Source: Typhlomys cinereus (taxonomy: Eukaryota > Chordata > Mammalia > Rodentia > Platacanthomyidae). Taken from it: a DNA stretch of 64,000 nt. Positions 1-10,090 of this stretch are shown one piece after another. How positions within the stretch are numbered: position 1 is the first letter of the stretch; every line of letters starts with the position of its first letter. The translations under genes were made by a program, and so were the position numbers. Below the pieces are notes generated by a model. It did not search any database, was not told where the DNA came from, and worked only from the letters and a program-made list of their open reading frames with translations. The stretch spans positions 11,801,688-11,865,687 of the forward strand of contig JALPQD010000004.1 of assembly GCA_023101885.1 (NCBI GenBank), given 5' to 3'.

Positions 1-650
1 AGACATTTTAATTTCATCCCTGGTAAAGTTTCTTTTAAGTTCCAGGGCCCATTTTTTAATTGGGCCAGTGTTTTCCTTGGAGTTTAATTTTCTAAGTTCT
101 TTGTGCACTCTGGACAGTAGAGCTCTGTCAGATATGTGGTTAGTGAAGATTTTCTCCCATTCTGTGGGTTGCCTTTGAGCTCGTGTTACAATCTCTTTAT
201 CTGAACAGAAGCTCTTTAATTTCACAAGATCCCAACTGTTGAGAGTTGGTAGCAGTGACTGTGCCATTGGATGTCTGTTTAGGAACTGTTGGCCTAGCCC
301 AACCAGCTCGAGGGAGTTCCCTATCTTTTCAACTATGGTTTTTAAAGTCTCTGGCCTGATATCAAGGTCCTTGATCCATTTGGAATTAAGTCTTGTACAT
401 GGTGACAAGTATGGGTCCAGCTTTAATCTTCTGCATGTGGAGATCCAGTTTTGCCAGCACCATTTGTTGAAGATGCTGTTCTTTTTCCATTGGATTCTTT
501 GGGCCCCTTTGTCAAAGACCAAATGGCTGTAACTTTGTGGGCTTATATCTGGGTCTTCAATCCTTATCCATTGATCTGTGTGTCTATTTTGGAGCCAGTA
601 CCAGGCTGTCTTTATAACTATGGATTTGTAGTATAGACTTAGGTTTGGTA
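1..650 (-). mobile_element. L1 ORF2 3' region, inverted 5' part of an L1 copy
   Basis: Read on the minus strand, this stretch gives the degenerate C-terminal part of an L1 ORF2 (recognisable pieces are WYWLQNR, RIEDPDISP, DPYLSPCTRLNSKWIKDLDIR and WEKIFTNHISD). It is cut by the left edge of the window. The join to a + strand L1 end near 650 shows it is the inverted 5' part of one insertion. It is not a working gene. Confidence 0.85.
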
Positions 651-1799
651 TGGTGGTACATCTATACAATGGAGTACTACTCAGCCATCAAAAACGATGA
701 ATTACTGGAATTTGCTGGGAAATGGATGTCATTAGAAAGAATTATATTAAGTGAAGTATCCCAAACCCAGAAAATTAAGCGCCGTATGTACTCCCTAATA
801 GGTGGCTCCTAGTACCAAACTCACCCAGCCCACATTGGGACACTCAAAAGTAAACCTATGTAACACAGTAATTGCAAGGATTATGAACAAGAGAGATGGG
901 TTAGGAGGGCCACACCAGAAACAAAGAGAGAGGAGACCATGTTACAGCAGAGAAAATAGGCCTCCATGAAGGTCTGCAAGTAAGTAATGAGAAACCTGGT
1001 TAAGTTCACAGACGTTCTTTCCTGATCTCACCAGAAGGGGAGGGCATATAGTCTAGCAGATAAAAAGTAATCATTTTGCAAATGGGTGATGGACCCCTCT
1101 CTCAGTGAGGTTTCCTACTCTTATTACATCTACCCTTGAATGTGCTATTACAACAAGACTCCAGTTTAACAGCTTTTTGTCTCTGGCCAGGGGGTGACAT
1201 ACAGTGCCCAGCAGAATGGAGTGAAGGGAATTGCAGGAGCAGCAAAACTGCAAAAGAAAATCAACAAACCACAATCCAGAACTTCAGAGACTGTATATCA
1301 ATCACATAGAACTAGGACAGCCTAATCTCTCCCCATCCTGGAGCTCAGGGACATTTGCGGAAGAGGGGGCGGTAAGATTGTAAGAGCAAAAGGATGGGAG
1401 GAGCAACGATTTGCAAGATTCTCAACAATAGTTGGGGCCAAAGCAATCATAATGGAACTTTGCATGCCCTGCGCAATGTCCAGCGCACTGTTGCCCTCAT
1501 AAAGTCTAGCATCTGATAAGGGCACCGAGACCCCTGGAGGCAAGGGATTGACAGCCATAGTAGTGATCTTATGCTTAAGGGGAACAAGAGAAAGGGCTTA
1601 TGGAAATGCCACTGGGTCCTTATATGTCATCGGAGAGGAGGACACAGTGGAGAGTTAGGCACACACAATAAAGGACTATCTGGGAATTGGGGGGGAGGCA
1701 CTGGGGGAAGGGGAGGGGGAAGAGGGGGGAGGGAGGGAACTGGTAAATTTTTAAAATGTATAATTAAATTTTTAATAAAAAAAAAAAGAAAAAAAAAAA
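651..1799 (+). mobile_element. L1 3' end (ORF2 tail plus 3' UTR)
   Basis: The segment begins with a + strand ORF2 tail (YIYTMEYYSAIKNDELLEF...SLIGGS). It continues through a roughly 1-kb 3' UTR that recurs at 13797, 23865, 39298 (minus) and 43091, reaches a G-rich polypurine tract at 1690-1740 and ends in an A-rich tail. The 3' UTR is long and G-rich like rodent L1. It is a dead copy. Confidence 0.85.
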
Positions 1800-1858
1800 T
1801 TTAGAAAAGGACAATAAATATTTTATAATGGCAAAAAAAAAAAAAAAAAGACCAAAGT

Positions 1859-2145
1859 CGGACCAGAGAGATGGCTCAGGGGTTAAGTCTCTGCCTTACA
1901 AACAAAAGGTCCTGAGTTTGGATCCCGTATCCCATGTAAAAATGCCAGGAAGGCATGGTGGCAGCTTGTACTTCCAATCCTGGAAAGCAGAGAGCCTGGA
2001 AAACTCCTGAGCAAAGCAAAGAGAAGGTAGAGCAATCCAAGGTGATTCCCAAAGTCACCCCTGGGCCTCCATAGACACACATAGTACCCTCTGATATACA
2101 CAGACACGCATTTGATAGATTAATTAATTAATTAATTAATTAAAT
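1859..2145 (+). mobile_element. B2-superfamily SINE, older subfamily
   Basis: The tRNA-like head has an A box (GATGGCTCAGGGGTTAAG) and a B box (GGTCCTGAGTTTGGATCC). The body contains AATGCCAGGAAGGCATGGTGGCAG and CAAAGTCACCCCTGGGCCTCC, which mark the older subfamily. The copy ends near an (AATT)n run at 2121-2142. Confidence 0.8.
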
Positions 2146-2344
2146 CTTTTTTTAAAAGCACATCATACTCCTCAGATTCTTCCTTTCTTTGCTTCTGCTT
2201 TTTTCTCCTTCCAGGCAGCCCTGGTGATAGGAGCTAGACCGCCTGCGGGAGCAGGTCCGCCAGCCCCAACACTGCAGATGAGGTTCCCATGTTGCTGCTG
2301 GCCAAGGCCATTGCAAACAAGCCAAGTCAAAAGAGCTCAACATT

Positions 2345-2664
2345 GGGGCTGGAGAGGTGGCTCAGGGGTTAAGCCTCCGCCTTGCAGGTGGAAGGTCCCC
2401 TGAGTTCGGATCCTAGACCCAAGTATAGATGCCGGGCGGAAGCCGGGGCAGCCTGCGTTTCTGGTCCTGGTGGGAGGAGCCTGTGAATCCCAGGGCAGAG
2501 TAAACAAGGAGGAGGTGGAGGCGGCCACGTTGGTTCCCGAATTCGTCCGTGGTTCTACACACACACATACACACAGGCAGAATTGAATAAATAATAAAAA
2601 AAGCTATTTATTAAAAAAAAAAAAAAAAAAGAAAGAAAACCAAAGTCGGGTTTAAAAAAAAAAA
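2345..2664 (+). mobile_element. B2-superfamily SINE, young GC-rich subfamily
   Basis: This is a full-length young-type copy: GAGGTGGCTCAGGGGTTAAG head, GGAAGCCGGGGCAGCCTGCG body, GAATTCGTCCGTGGTTCTAC, a short CA run and AATTGAATAAATAATAAA. It is flanked by a perfect 14-bp target-site duplication, AAGAGCTCAACATT, at 2331-2344 and 2665-2678. Confidence 0.9.
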
Positions 2665-2678
2665 AAGAGCTCAACATT

Positions 2679-3600
2679 CACACCAGCTGCTCTGAGAGGG
2701 CGTTGATCTCATCCTCCTGAGGATGATGGCGAGTAGATCAGGCAAGGCCATGACTCAGACTGCCAGCTGTGACACTAGTCATGCCTTGAAGTGAGGGACT
2801 CGCCCCCCACCACGGCCTTAGCTTTCCTTGGAAGAACCAAGCCCTTTGGCAGCACCCAAGTAGGAAAGATTCCAAAGTTCTCTCACAGTCAAAGTTCAAG
2901 GTTCTCAGGATTGCTCTAGCTTTGAGTTTAACTTTTAAGGTGTATTTGAGGGGTGATCGGTCCATTCTGTCCTATTGAAGAACGCATCCTGGTTGAGATG
3001 TCAGCCAATGTTATAGGCACAGACACTGGGCACAAAAATCCTGAGAGTCTCCCTTTCCACTTTCACCCTAGAAATTCCCTATGGTTCTTTTTGCTCCACC
3101 GATCTATCGGTCAAATGCCCTCTTATAGGAAGAAACTCCACTGGCTTGCTAACTCTCAAAAGAAATAGTTTTTAGTCTCTAAATTATAAGCAGGAAGTTC
3201 TTATTTTAACTGAAAGTTTTCAAAGTAACTAAAATACCACATTCAGTGAACAATTAGACAAGAAGATAGAATGAATGAATTTTTCAAATAGTGGCATTGG
3301 AAATGAAACAAGATGCTAAACAGACCCAAAGAAAGAAAAGGAAATGGATAGAGTCCATTTTCTAGATGTGAAGAGGATTAATGCTATAGGCTCTCATTAG
3401 TGTGGTTATAACGATTTGAATCCATTCTCCTGGCTTAATTCCAAAGTGTTCAATTACATAGTTCTGCAGCTCAGAGTGAATACAGCCTGTTACTGCCATA
3501 TAACTCAGTTCAGCCAATCTAACTCTGGAAGTGAATTGTGGTATCAAGAGAAAATGTAATAAAAAGCACTTGCATTTTTATTAAATATTCTATGCTTTAA
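2679..3600. other. Intergenic stretch, nothing recognised
   Basis: About 0.9 kb of AT-rich sequence with no coherent reading frame, RNA gene or repeat that I can name. Confidence 0.5.
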
Positions 3601-3610
3601 AAACACTTCT

Positions 3611-3798
3611 TAGGGCTGGAGAGATGGTTCAGGTGTAAAGACTCTTGTCTCACAAGCAGAAGGTCCTGAGTTCAGACCTGAGAAGCGATCCAGGATGATT
3701 CCCGAAGTCACCCTTAGTCCCCCACAGATATACACAGTTTCCCACACACACACACACACACACACACACAAATAAATAAATAAAATATTTTAAAAAAT
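3611..3798 (+). mobile_element. Internally deleted B2-superfamily SINE
   Basis: The head (GGCTGGAGAGATGGTTCAGG) and the distal body (GATCCAGGATGATTCCCGAAGTCACCC) are present, but the middle is missing. A (CA)n run at about 3749-3770 leads into an A-rich tail. The target AAAACACTTCTT occurs before the copy and again at about 3799-3811. Confidence 0.8.
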
Positions 3799-3811
3799 AA
3801 AAACACTTCTT

Positions 3812-4138
3812 GGGGCTAGAGAGATGCCTGAGGGATTAGGGCTCTGATTCACAAGCAGAAGGACCTGAGTTCAGATCCTAGATCATACATCAAAAAAAAA
3901 AAAAAAAAAAAACAGGCAGAAATGGCATCAACCCATACTTCCAGCTCTGGAAGATGGAGCCTGGAAAATTCCAGAGCAAATCCAAAAGGAGATAAAAACA
4001 ATTCAGGATGATTCCTGAAGACCAATGTTAGGCCTCCACAGGCACATACAGTGACCTCTGATATACACAGACAGACAAAGACACACACACACACACACTA
4101 TAAATGAAATAAATAAAAAAATTTTTAATTAAAAAATA
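3812..4138 (+). mobile_element. B2-superfamily SINE, older subfamily
   Basis: It starts directly after the second copy of AAAACACTTCTT. The diverged head is GGGGCTAGAGAGATGCCTGAGGG, and an A-run lies inside the body at 3893-3912. A related GAAACAATTCTT follows the tail at about 4139, so it appears to have inserted at the same target site as the preceding SINE. Confidence 0.75.
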
Positions 4139-4149
4139 GAAACAATTCT

Positions 4150-4272
4150 TAGCTGGCCATGGTGCCTCACACCTAAGTATAAGCTCACCAGTCACGAAAT
4201 TGAGTTAATATAGCCAAGAATGTAAGGTCTCCCTGGGTTACAGGGTGAGAGGCCTTGTCTCAAAAACAAATC
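4150..4272 (+). mobile_element. B1-like (7SL-derived) SINE
   Basis: It reads CTGGCCATGGTGCCTCACACC at the start and GCCTTGTCTCAAAAAC at the end, the two ends of a diverged B1 element. Confidence 0.65.
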
Positions 4273-4302
4273 AAACAAAAACCACATACAAAAATAAAAT
4301 AA

Positions 4303-4615
4303 AGGGCTGGAGAGGTGGCTCAGGGGTTAAGCCTCTGCCTTGCAGGCAGAAGGTCCTAAGTTCGGATCCCAGATCCCACGTATAGACCCCAGGCAGAAGC
4401 GGGGGCGGCCTGCACTTCTGGTCTTGGTAGGGCGGAGCCTGTGAATCCCAGGGCAGAAGGAGGTGGAGGCGTCCATGGTGGTTCCCGAATTCGTCCGTGG
4501 TTCTACACACACACAGACGCGCGCACGCACATATGCATATGCACACACGCACAATTGAATAAAAAAAACTTTAAAAAAATAAAATAAAATAAAATAAAAT
4601 AAAATAAAATAAAAA
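4303..4615 (+). mobile_element. B2-superfamily SINE, young subfamily, with (AAAAT)n tail
   Basis: Full young-type head and GC-rich body (CAGAAGCGGGGGCGGCCTGC), then a CA/CG stretch. The tail has expanded into an (AAAAT)n array at about 4578-4612. Confidence 0.88.
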
Positions 4616-4654
4616 CCTTCCTTCAACACTTACTGCAAAGCAACGATTTTATAT

Positions 4655-5080
4655 GTGTTGTGCTATTATTTAGTCGTTATGGAGTCATGGTGAAAATCCT
4701 ATTTAACCTCATTTCACACATGAGAAAAGAAAGGCCTCCAAAAGATGTGCTAATTCATCCAGGAATACCCAGTCAAGAGCTGGAGACATAGCTCAGAGAT
4801 AAAGACTCTGCTTCGCAGGAAAACCCAGCCAACAAACAGCAAGACCATTTTGTTTGTTTTGCAGTACTGGTGGTTGGAGCCATGACCAGGCCTTAAACTC
4901 ACTCTAAAGCCCAGGCAGGCCTTGAACTTGCAATTCTCTTGACTCGGCCTCTGAATAGCTGGAATTACAGGTGTAAGCCACCAGGCCCAGCTTTCAGAGC
5001 TTGTTGCAAGTAACCCACAGCTGACTGGCTCTAAGTTAGTCCTCTCTGCTCCTCAGTTTTTTACTCAGTGAAATGGGCTT
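4655..5080. repeat. Patchwork of older SINE fragments
   Basis: 4655-4760 resembles an antisense MIR tail (ATTTCACACATGAGAAAAG). 4780-4840 is a B2-superfamily head (GAGCTGGAGACATAGCTCAG). 4850-4995 is an antisense B1 (CCCAGGCAGGCCTTGAACTTG, then ATTACAGGTGTAAGCCACC). Borders are approximate. Confidence 0.5.
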
Positions 5081-5270
5081 CCCACCCTGGCTGATATTCT
5101 ACAAAAGCAAAGCACAATGCAGTTTCAGTTAGAAACATGGTCATATGGGAAAGCAGGGGACAGTCACTGTGACAATTAAGAAGAAAAATTGTTATCTGAA
5201 TAAGAAATGAAATATATGATCCCTGTTCAATATAAACAGTGCCTTAAGTAGACTTAAAGAGTTACAAATA

Positions 5271-7646
5271 AAGTTTTCTTTGAAGAAAATCTGTCCCAAA
5301 CTATTTCTTCATTTCAAGTCCTATAGTCTTAACACCAGATACACACTTACGTGATAGATTGGATTTTTATAGTATATAGCAAATTACTACCACTTGATCT
5401 GGCCTGTCAAGTCTGGGATGTGTTTTGCAGAGATGGGGAAGAATTTTTGTTTAGAACAGGATTAAGAATCTTCCGATTATATGAAGATACACTCCTACAA
5501 ATGGACTTTATTCATATAGCACAGTTTCTTACTAAGTCGCTAGAAGTCATCATATCAGGAAAGCTTTTCAGCTGTATTGCAGCCATTCAGATGCAGAATA
5601 GCGCCAAAAAATGGACTCAGGTCTTTGCATCCGTAATGAAGGATATGAAAGAAGGAGATAAGAACAGCAGTCCAGTTCTGAACAGCTGACCTTGGAAAAT
5701 AGAAAGTACAGAAGAAAACGTTGGAGAAATCTAAAAAAATCAAGAAGAAAACTGATGAATTTAAATTCCATGGTTGAAGTAAATGATAAGTAATTGACAG
5801 TATTAATAAAAAAGTATTCTGTAGGGAAAGCCATTTTTTCAGATGCAATAATTTCTAAAAATAGCTTCACAGAAACTTCAAAATTTTTATGTCTTTCCTT
5901 TTTTAACGGTTACCACTTTGGGGGTCAGAATAGGACTGCTAATCCTATTTTAATCTTCAAAAAAGATACAGTACAGATATTATTACCAGTATTGACCTTT
6001 TAAAGATATTATATGGTAAGACAAAGCAACTTCAGGTGTAATTTATTGAAGTCATGAAATTCTTTCTTATCTTCATTCACGGGTTAGACCAATTTTAGTG
6101 ATCCAGAACTGGAAATGTTAGTGGGACATTGTTTCTTATTTGTTTAAGGTGGTTCCTGAAGTGTTGTGTCTATTTGCTTTTGAATTTTTAAATTTTTTTC
6201 CTCTTCCTTAAGAAATTCCTATCACTCAGGGCTGGAGAGGTGGCTCAGGGGTTAAGCCTCCGCCTTGCAGGCGGAAGGTCCTGAGTTCGGATCCCAGATC
6301 CCACGTATAGACGCCAGGCGGAAGCGGGGGCGGCCTGCGCTTCTGGTCCTGGTAGGGCGGAGCCTGTGAATCCCGGGGCAGAAGGAGGTGGAGGCGTCCA
6401 TGGTGGTTCGCGAATTCGTCCGTGGTTCTACACACACACACACACACACAGACACACACACACACACACACGCACGCGCGCGCGCACATACACACGCACA
6501 TGCGCACAGTTGAATAAAAAAAAAAAAATTAAAAAAAAAAAAAAAAGAAATTCCTATCACTCTAAGAATTTTAGTCTTTTTGTTTCTGGTCTAACAAATT
6601 GTTATGTAGTAACTTAATATTTTTAAAAAATTAAGTAACTGATAGGATGAAAGTTTTTTTGCACTTTAGTAGATTGAAGACTTGACTTTCAAAGTAAGAA
6701 TAAAAAATTATGAATTCTGAGAGTTCTTAACACATTACTTTGCAAGATTTTAAATTGTTTAGTTAAAATTTCTCTTCTATCTAGAAAAGTTTTTTTATTA
6801 ATTTCAGTTTAATATTTGAAATCTTATATGTAGCTAAGTTTAAGACTTGTGGAAAACTATGCATAATTTTTATAATTGATGAAAATAAGAGTAAAAGTAA
6901 AATTACCTTTTTTTCTTAGTATAACTGATGGCATCACAGGTAAATTATTAATCATTCCCCAACTGGCATTAAATATATTGTACTTAATTTTTGAACCTAA
7001 ACTAAATCATTTGAATATTATGATTTATAACTGTATAAAATACTCTTTGATTAATAATTAGAAATTGTACATTTTGACATTTGGTTTGAAGCAACATATA
7101 AGCACATTATTTCTGTTAGTGGTAGATATAGTCTTCAAACTAACAAGCTGGAGGTCCTTCCTTATTAGAATAGTAAACTGTCTCTTCAGGAGTATGGGAC
7201 CAGAGGGTGTCCATTTACTTTAACCCTGTGGGTCATTCCAGCCTAGGGACTACTAGTGGAACCCTCAAAAGTTAACTCCTGTCACAGGGCTCCCTTAGAG
7301 GAAACTGGTAGTATACTAAAATATTGAGACCCTAATAAGTCTAGGGTCTTAATTAGCTTTAGGATGAACTTTTAGCTCTGGCAACTGTTCCTTGGTATTG
7401 ACGTCCCTGATAAAGGGAAATAACTCCTAGCAGTAATCTCTTTTAGTTTATACTACCTGTTTGAATTTAATATTACTTTCACATGTTAGTGTCTTGAGGT
7501 GGACCTGTGTTACTGTATTCGTCTTTCTTATTTTTTATTGTAGTTTTTTTACCTTCCAAGTATAAATATGTATATAAAATGTAAGTACAAGAAATTCACT
7601 AAAAACCACTAGTAACAATTACTATGTAAATAAAACTTAGAAAGAA
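5271..7646 (+). pseudogene. TBC1D12: TBC1D12 processed pseudogene (5'-truncated retrocopy)
   Basis: The sequence encodes the C-terminal end of the Rab-GAP-like protein TBC1D12 without introns. A frame open from 5351 to a TGA at 5687-5689 gives [38 protein letters not shown] and, at the end, [20 protein letters not shown]. Between 5276 and 5350 the pieces EENLS, LFLHF and LTPD fall in different frames, so at least two frameshifts disrupt the copy. The KLPED-type segment after FLTKSL is also altered. After the stop, about 1.9 kb looks like the parental 3' UTR and ends in AATAAAACTTAGAAAGAAAA. The insertion is bracketed by a perfect 15-bp duplication AAAGAGTTACAAATA (5256-5270 and 7647-7661) next to a TT/AAAG site, the signature of L1-mediated retrotransposition. 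Only the last ~110-130 codons of the parent are present, so a working GAP is not expected. TBC1D14 is the closest alternative parent, but the tail [11 protein letters not shown] fits TBC1D12 better. Confidence 0.87.
6229..6544 (+). mobile_element. Young B2-superfamily SINE nested in the TBC1D12 retrocopy
   Basis: A full-length young copy with an alternating CA/CG stretch (6431-6505). It is flanked by a perfect 18-bp duplication AAGAAATTCCTATCACTC at 6210-6227 and 6545-6562. It interrupts the retrocopy's 3' UTR, so it inserted later. Confidence 0.92.
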
Positions 7647-7680
7647 AAAGAGTTACAAATAGACAGGGGGCATTGGACTC

Positions 7681-8062
7681 TGTCACAGTTTGCCTTCGGG
7701 TTATGGACAAACTCACAACCAAACACTTTACGGAGGAATATGAGGTTTTATTCTGGTTTACAATTGTCTGGTTCATCTCATGACAAGAGAGATCTCAACA
7801 GCAGGGGCCAAGGAAACTGGCCACGCCACATCCTCAGGACTGCAAGAGAGGGACAATCCTCACTTGCCAGACAACAGGTCTGGCCAAGGATGCAGAAGGA
7901 TGCCAACTTCTTTAATCAGTTCCCTCCATTTTATCCACCCACCATGGGCCAGACCTTCCCCATCAGACAATCTCCTGCAGACTTGTTCAGGACTTAACTA
8001 GGTCTTCACATGTGCCCAGCGCTGAAGCTTTCAATTGTCAAGCTGACTTGCATCTGACGACA
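7681..8062 (-). mobile_element. Solo LTR (ERVL/MaLR-like), diverged copy
   Basis: On the minus strand it matches the LTR family at 11390, 12018 and 33682: CAGCTTGACAATTG near the start, GATGGGGAAGGTCTGGCCCATGG, then CTGGCCAGACCTGTTGTCTGG-like sequence. The ends are TGT...ACA. The 5-bp flanks (GACTC, GGCCC) do not match, so this copy is older or its borders are eroded. Confidence 0.7.
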
Positions 8063-9390
8063 GGCCCTCTCTGCTCTATGACCAGCATTTTAGCTTATCT
8101 CAGAGACAAAAAGGTCTAACAGGCAGCCTTGCTACCTCCAGGAAGGCTGTCTCCCTGAGTATTTAGCCAATTTGAGGAAAGGGGAAGGGGTCCCATTCTT
8201 GGATGGCGTGCCCCCATCATTCTGTTAGTGCGGACGTGCAGTCTTGCAAGGTTTTTATAATAAATCACTTTGCCTGTGTCACTGAGTGTCTCTCTCCGCT
8301 CCTGCAGGTCACATTCCTCATATCTAGAAGCTTATCTAGTGTTATTAAATTAAGGAGCACATTGATCAATTTTACTTCTTATTTAGAATATGCACATAAG
8401 TCTTATTTGTGTTTTCCTCGTGCATTGTGGGTGGACTTGTTTGTGTTTCCTAGGCAACAAGCCTGAAAGCCCACCAGGATCCCTTGGGCCTCTTTGGTGC
8501 TTCACAGACTTTCAGCTGCCAGTACCGTGCACCTCTATGCTTAGGAGTTTTCCCCAGAGTCACAGAAGAGCAGTCTGGCAGGTCAGGTTTCCAGAATTAA
8601 AACTCCCCAGGAACAAGGCATTAGAAGTATAAATGCCTCAACTCCCTTCCAATTATCACTGATGGAAAGTTCTGGGAAATGTATTTACACTGTCTTCCAG
8701 AGGCTCTGCGATCCTAGCCACAGTGTCTGGTCTGACAGCATAACCAGACTGGCCCTTGTCTTCCCAGGACTACCTTCTCCCTGCCTGTTGGCATACCCTA
8801 GACCTCTTAATTACCCTAACTTACGCTTAACCTTACCCTACCCTGTGGTTCCGACAGTGGGTTTCCTGATAGCTGGCTTTTTGTCAGGTTCAGTTAACAA
8901 GGAAACACCAGCAGAAGCTGAGGGATTGTCATCTATTCCTTGGCTTGACCTAGATGTCCTAACTCCTGCTGGAGGCTACCTTCCACAGCTCTGTCTCCAT
9001 AATCCATGACTGTTCCTTCTCAGGCCCCTTCCGGTCTTAGGCTATAAAAGGTAGGCACCCTACCTTTATTAGTCTTGGAGTATTGCAATGTTCCTTTAGA
9101 TTAGATTTTACACACACACACACACACACAATTTTGCAAACACTTCCTACAATAAACTTTTCTCTAATTAGGCTTGAAGGTCATTGAGAATAGATCTCTT
9201 CTTCATAATCAGCAGCTTTGGAAAAGCAGAAACTGAAACTGCAGAACTATGACTACTGATGAAAAAAACGGGATCTGATTTTTGCTCTGATCCTGGATGG
9301 TGACATGACAGTCTTAATTGCCGAGAAAATTTAAGAGAATTTAAAGGCTTTCTGGTGACATCATCCCTTTCTTAAAAGTTAATCCCTAAG
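8063..9390. other. Intergenic stretch, nothing recognised
   Basis: No convincing gene or nameable repeat. A short (CA)n run lies at about 9112-9130. A few CCCTAA-like words near 8810-8845 are not a telomeric array. Confidence 0.45.
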
Positions 9391-10090
9391 TGCAGCTATG
9401 CCTATTTCCATAAGACCTGTACAAGATTTCACCATGAAAAGGCAAAGATCTCAAGAGATCCTACATCTCCCTGAGGGACTGACGAGGCTTAATTCTGATG
9501 GAAGGGGAGATGCTTTCCTCAGTGGTATACCCACTAACATATGGTTCATGCTCCAGCAAGTGCTAAGGGATGTGCCATCAAAGGCAACCCAATGAAATCC
9601 AGTGGTCCATTCATGCAAAAAGACAAGAAAATAAGAGGGAGACTGTCAAGGACAAAGAAGGGATATAGGGGCTGGAGAGGTGGCTCAGGGGTTAAGCCTC
9701 TGCCTTGCAGGCGGAAGGTCCTGAGTTCGGATCCTAGACCCCACAGAAGGAGGTGGAGGAGTCCATGGTGGTTCATGAATTCGTCCGTGGTTCTACACAC
9801 ACACACACACACACAGACACACACGCGCACACACGCATACACACACAATTGAATAAATAATAAATAATTAAAAAAGAAGGGATATAATGGGAGGGGAGCA
9901 AGGTTGGGGATTAAGATATGAAAATGTAGGAAGTCTGATATAATCGTGTAAAAAAGAATTAATACCATGTACACCAGAAAGAACACTTAACTAGGAAGGA
10001 AGCTTGTTGGGAAGAAGGCTCTCAAGGGGAAGAGGGGTGTAATGGAGACAGGAGTGAGAATAACAATAAAAATTACACTGTAATTAGAAA
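9391..10090. other. Unclassified stretch around the SINE, possibly an old L1 tail
   Basis: The flanks contain GGAGACTGTCAAGGACAAAG and a G-rich GGGAGGGGAGCAAGG segment, similar in style to older rodent L1 3' ends. This assignment is tentative. Confidence 0.3.
9668..9872 (+). mobile_element. Internally deleted young B2-superfamily SINE
   Basis: The young-type head runs to GGATCCTAGACCCCA and then jumps to CAGAAGGAGGTGGAGG, skipping the GC-rich middle. A perfect 14-bp duplication AAAGAAGGGATATA flanks it (9654-9667, 9873-9886). Confidence 0.9.

Noticed and set aside
239..636. Plus-strand frames near the left edge
   Set aside because: They are antisense to L1 ORF2, which is recognisable on the minus strand.
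2346..2425. tRNA-like sequence with A and B boxes
   Set aside because: It is the head of a SINE present in more than a dozen copies here, with a SINE body, A-tail and target duplications. It is not a tRNA gene.
5568..5870. Minus-strand frames across the TBC1D12 retrocopy
   Set aside because: They are shadows of the sense coding sequence, which is identified by its protein match.
8805..8845. CCCTAA-like words suggesting an interstitial telomere
   Set aside because: Only scattered partial units (TACCCTAAC, CCTTACCCTACCC). There is no true array.
9546..9986. A 146-codon minus-strand frame
   Set aside because: It runs through a SINE and its CA tail, giving CVCVCV repeats. The same pattern produces many false frames in this window.
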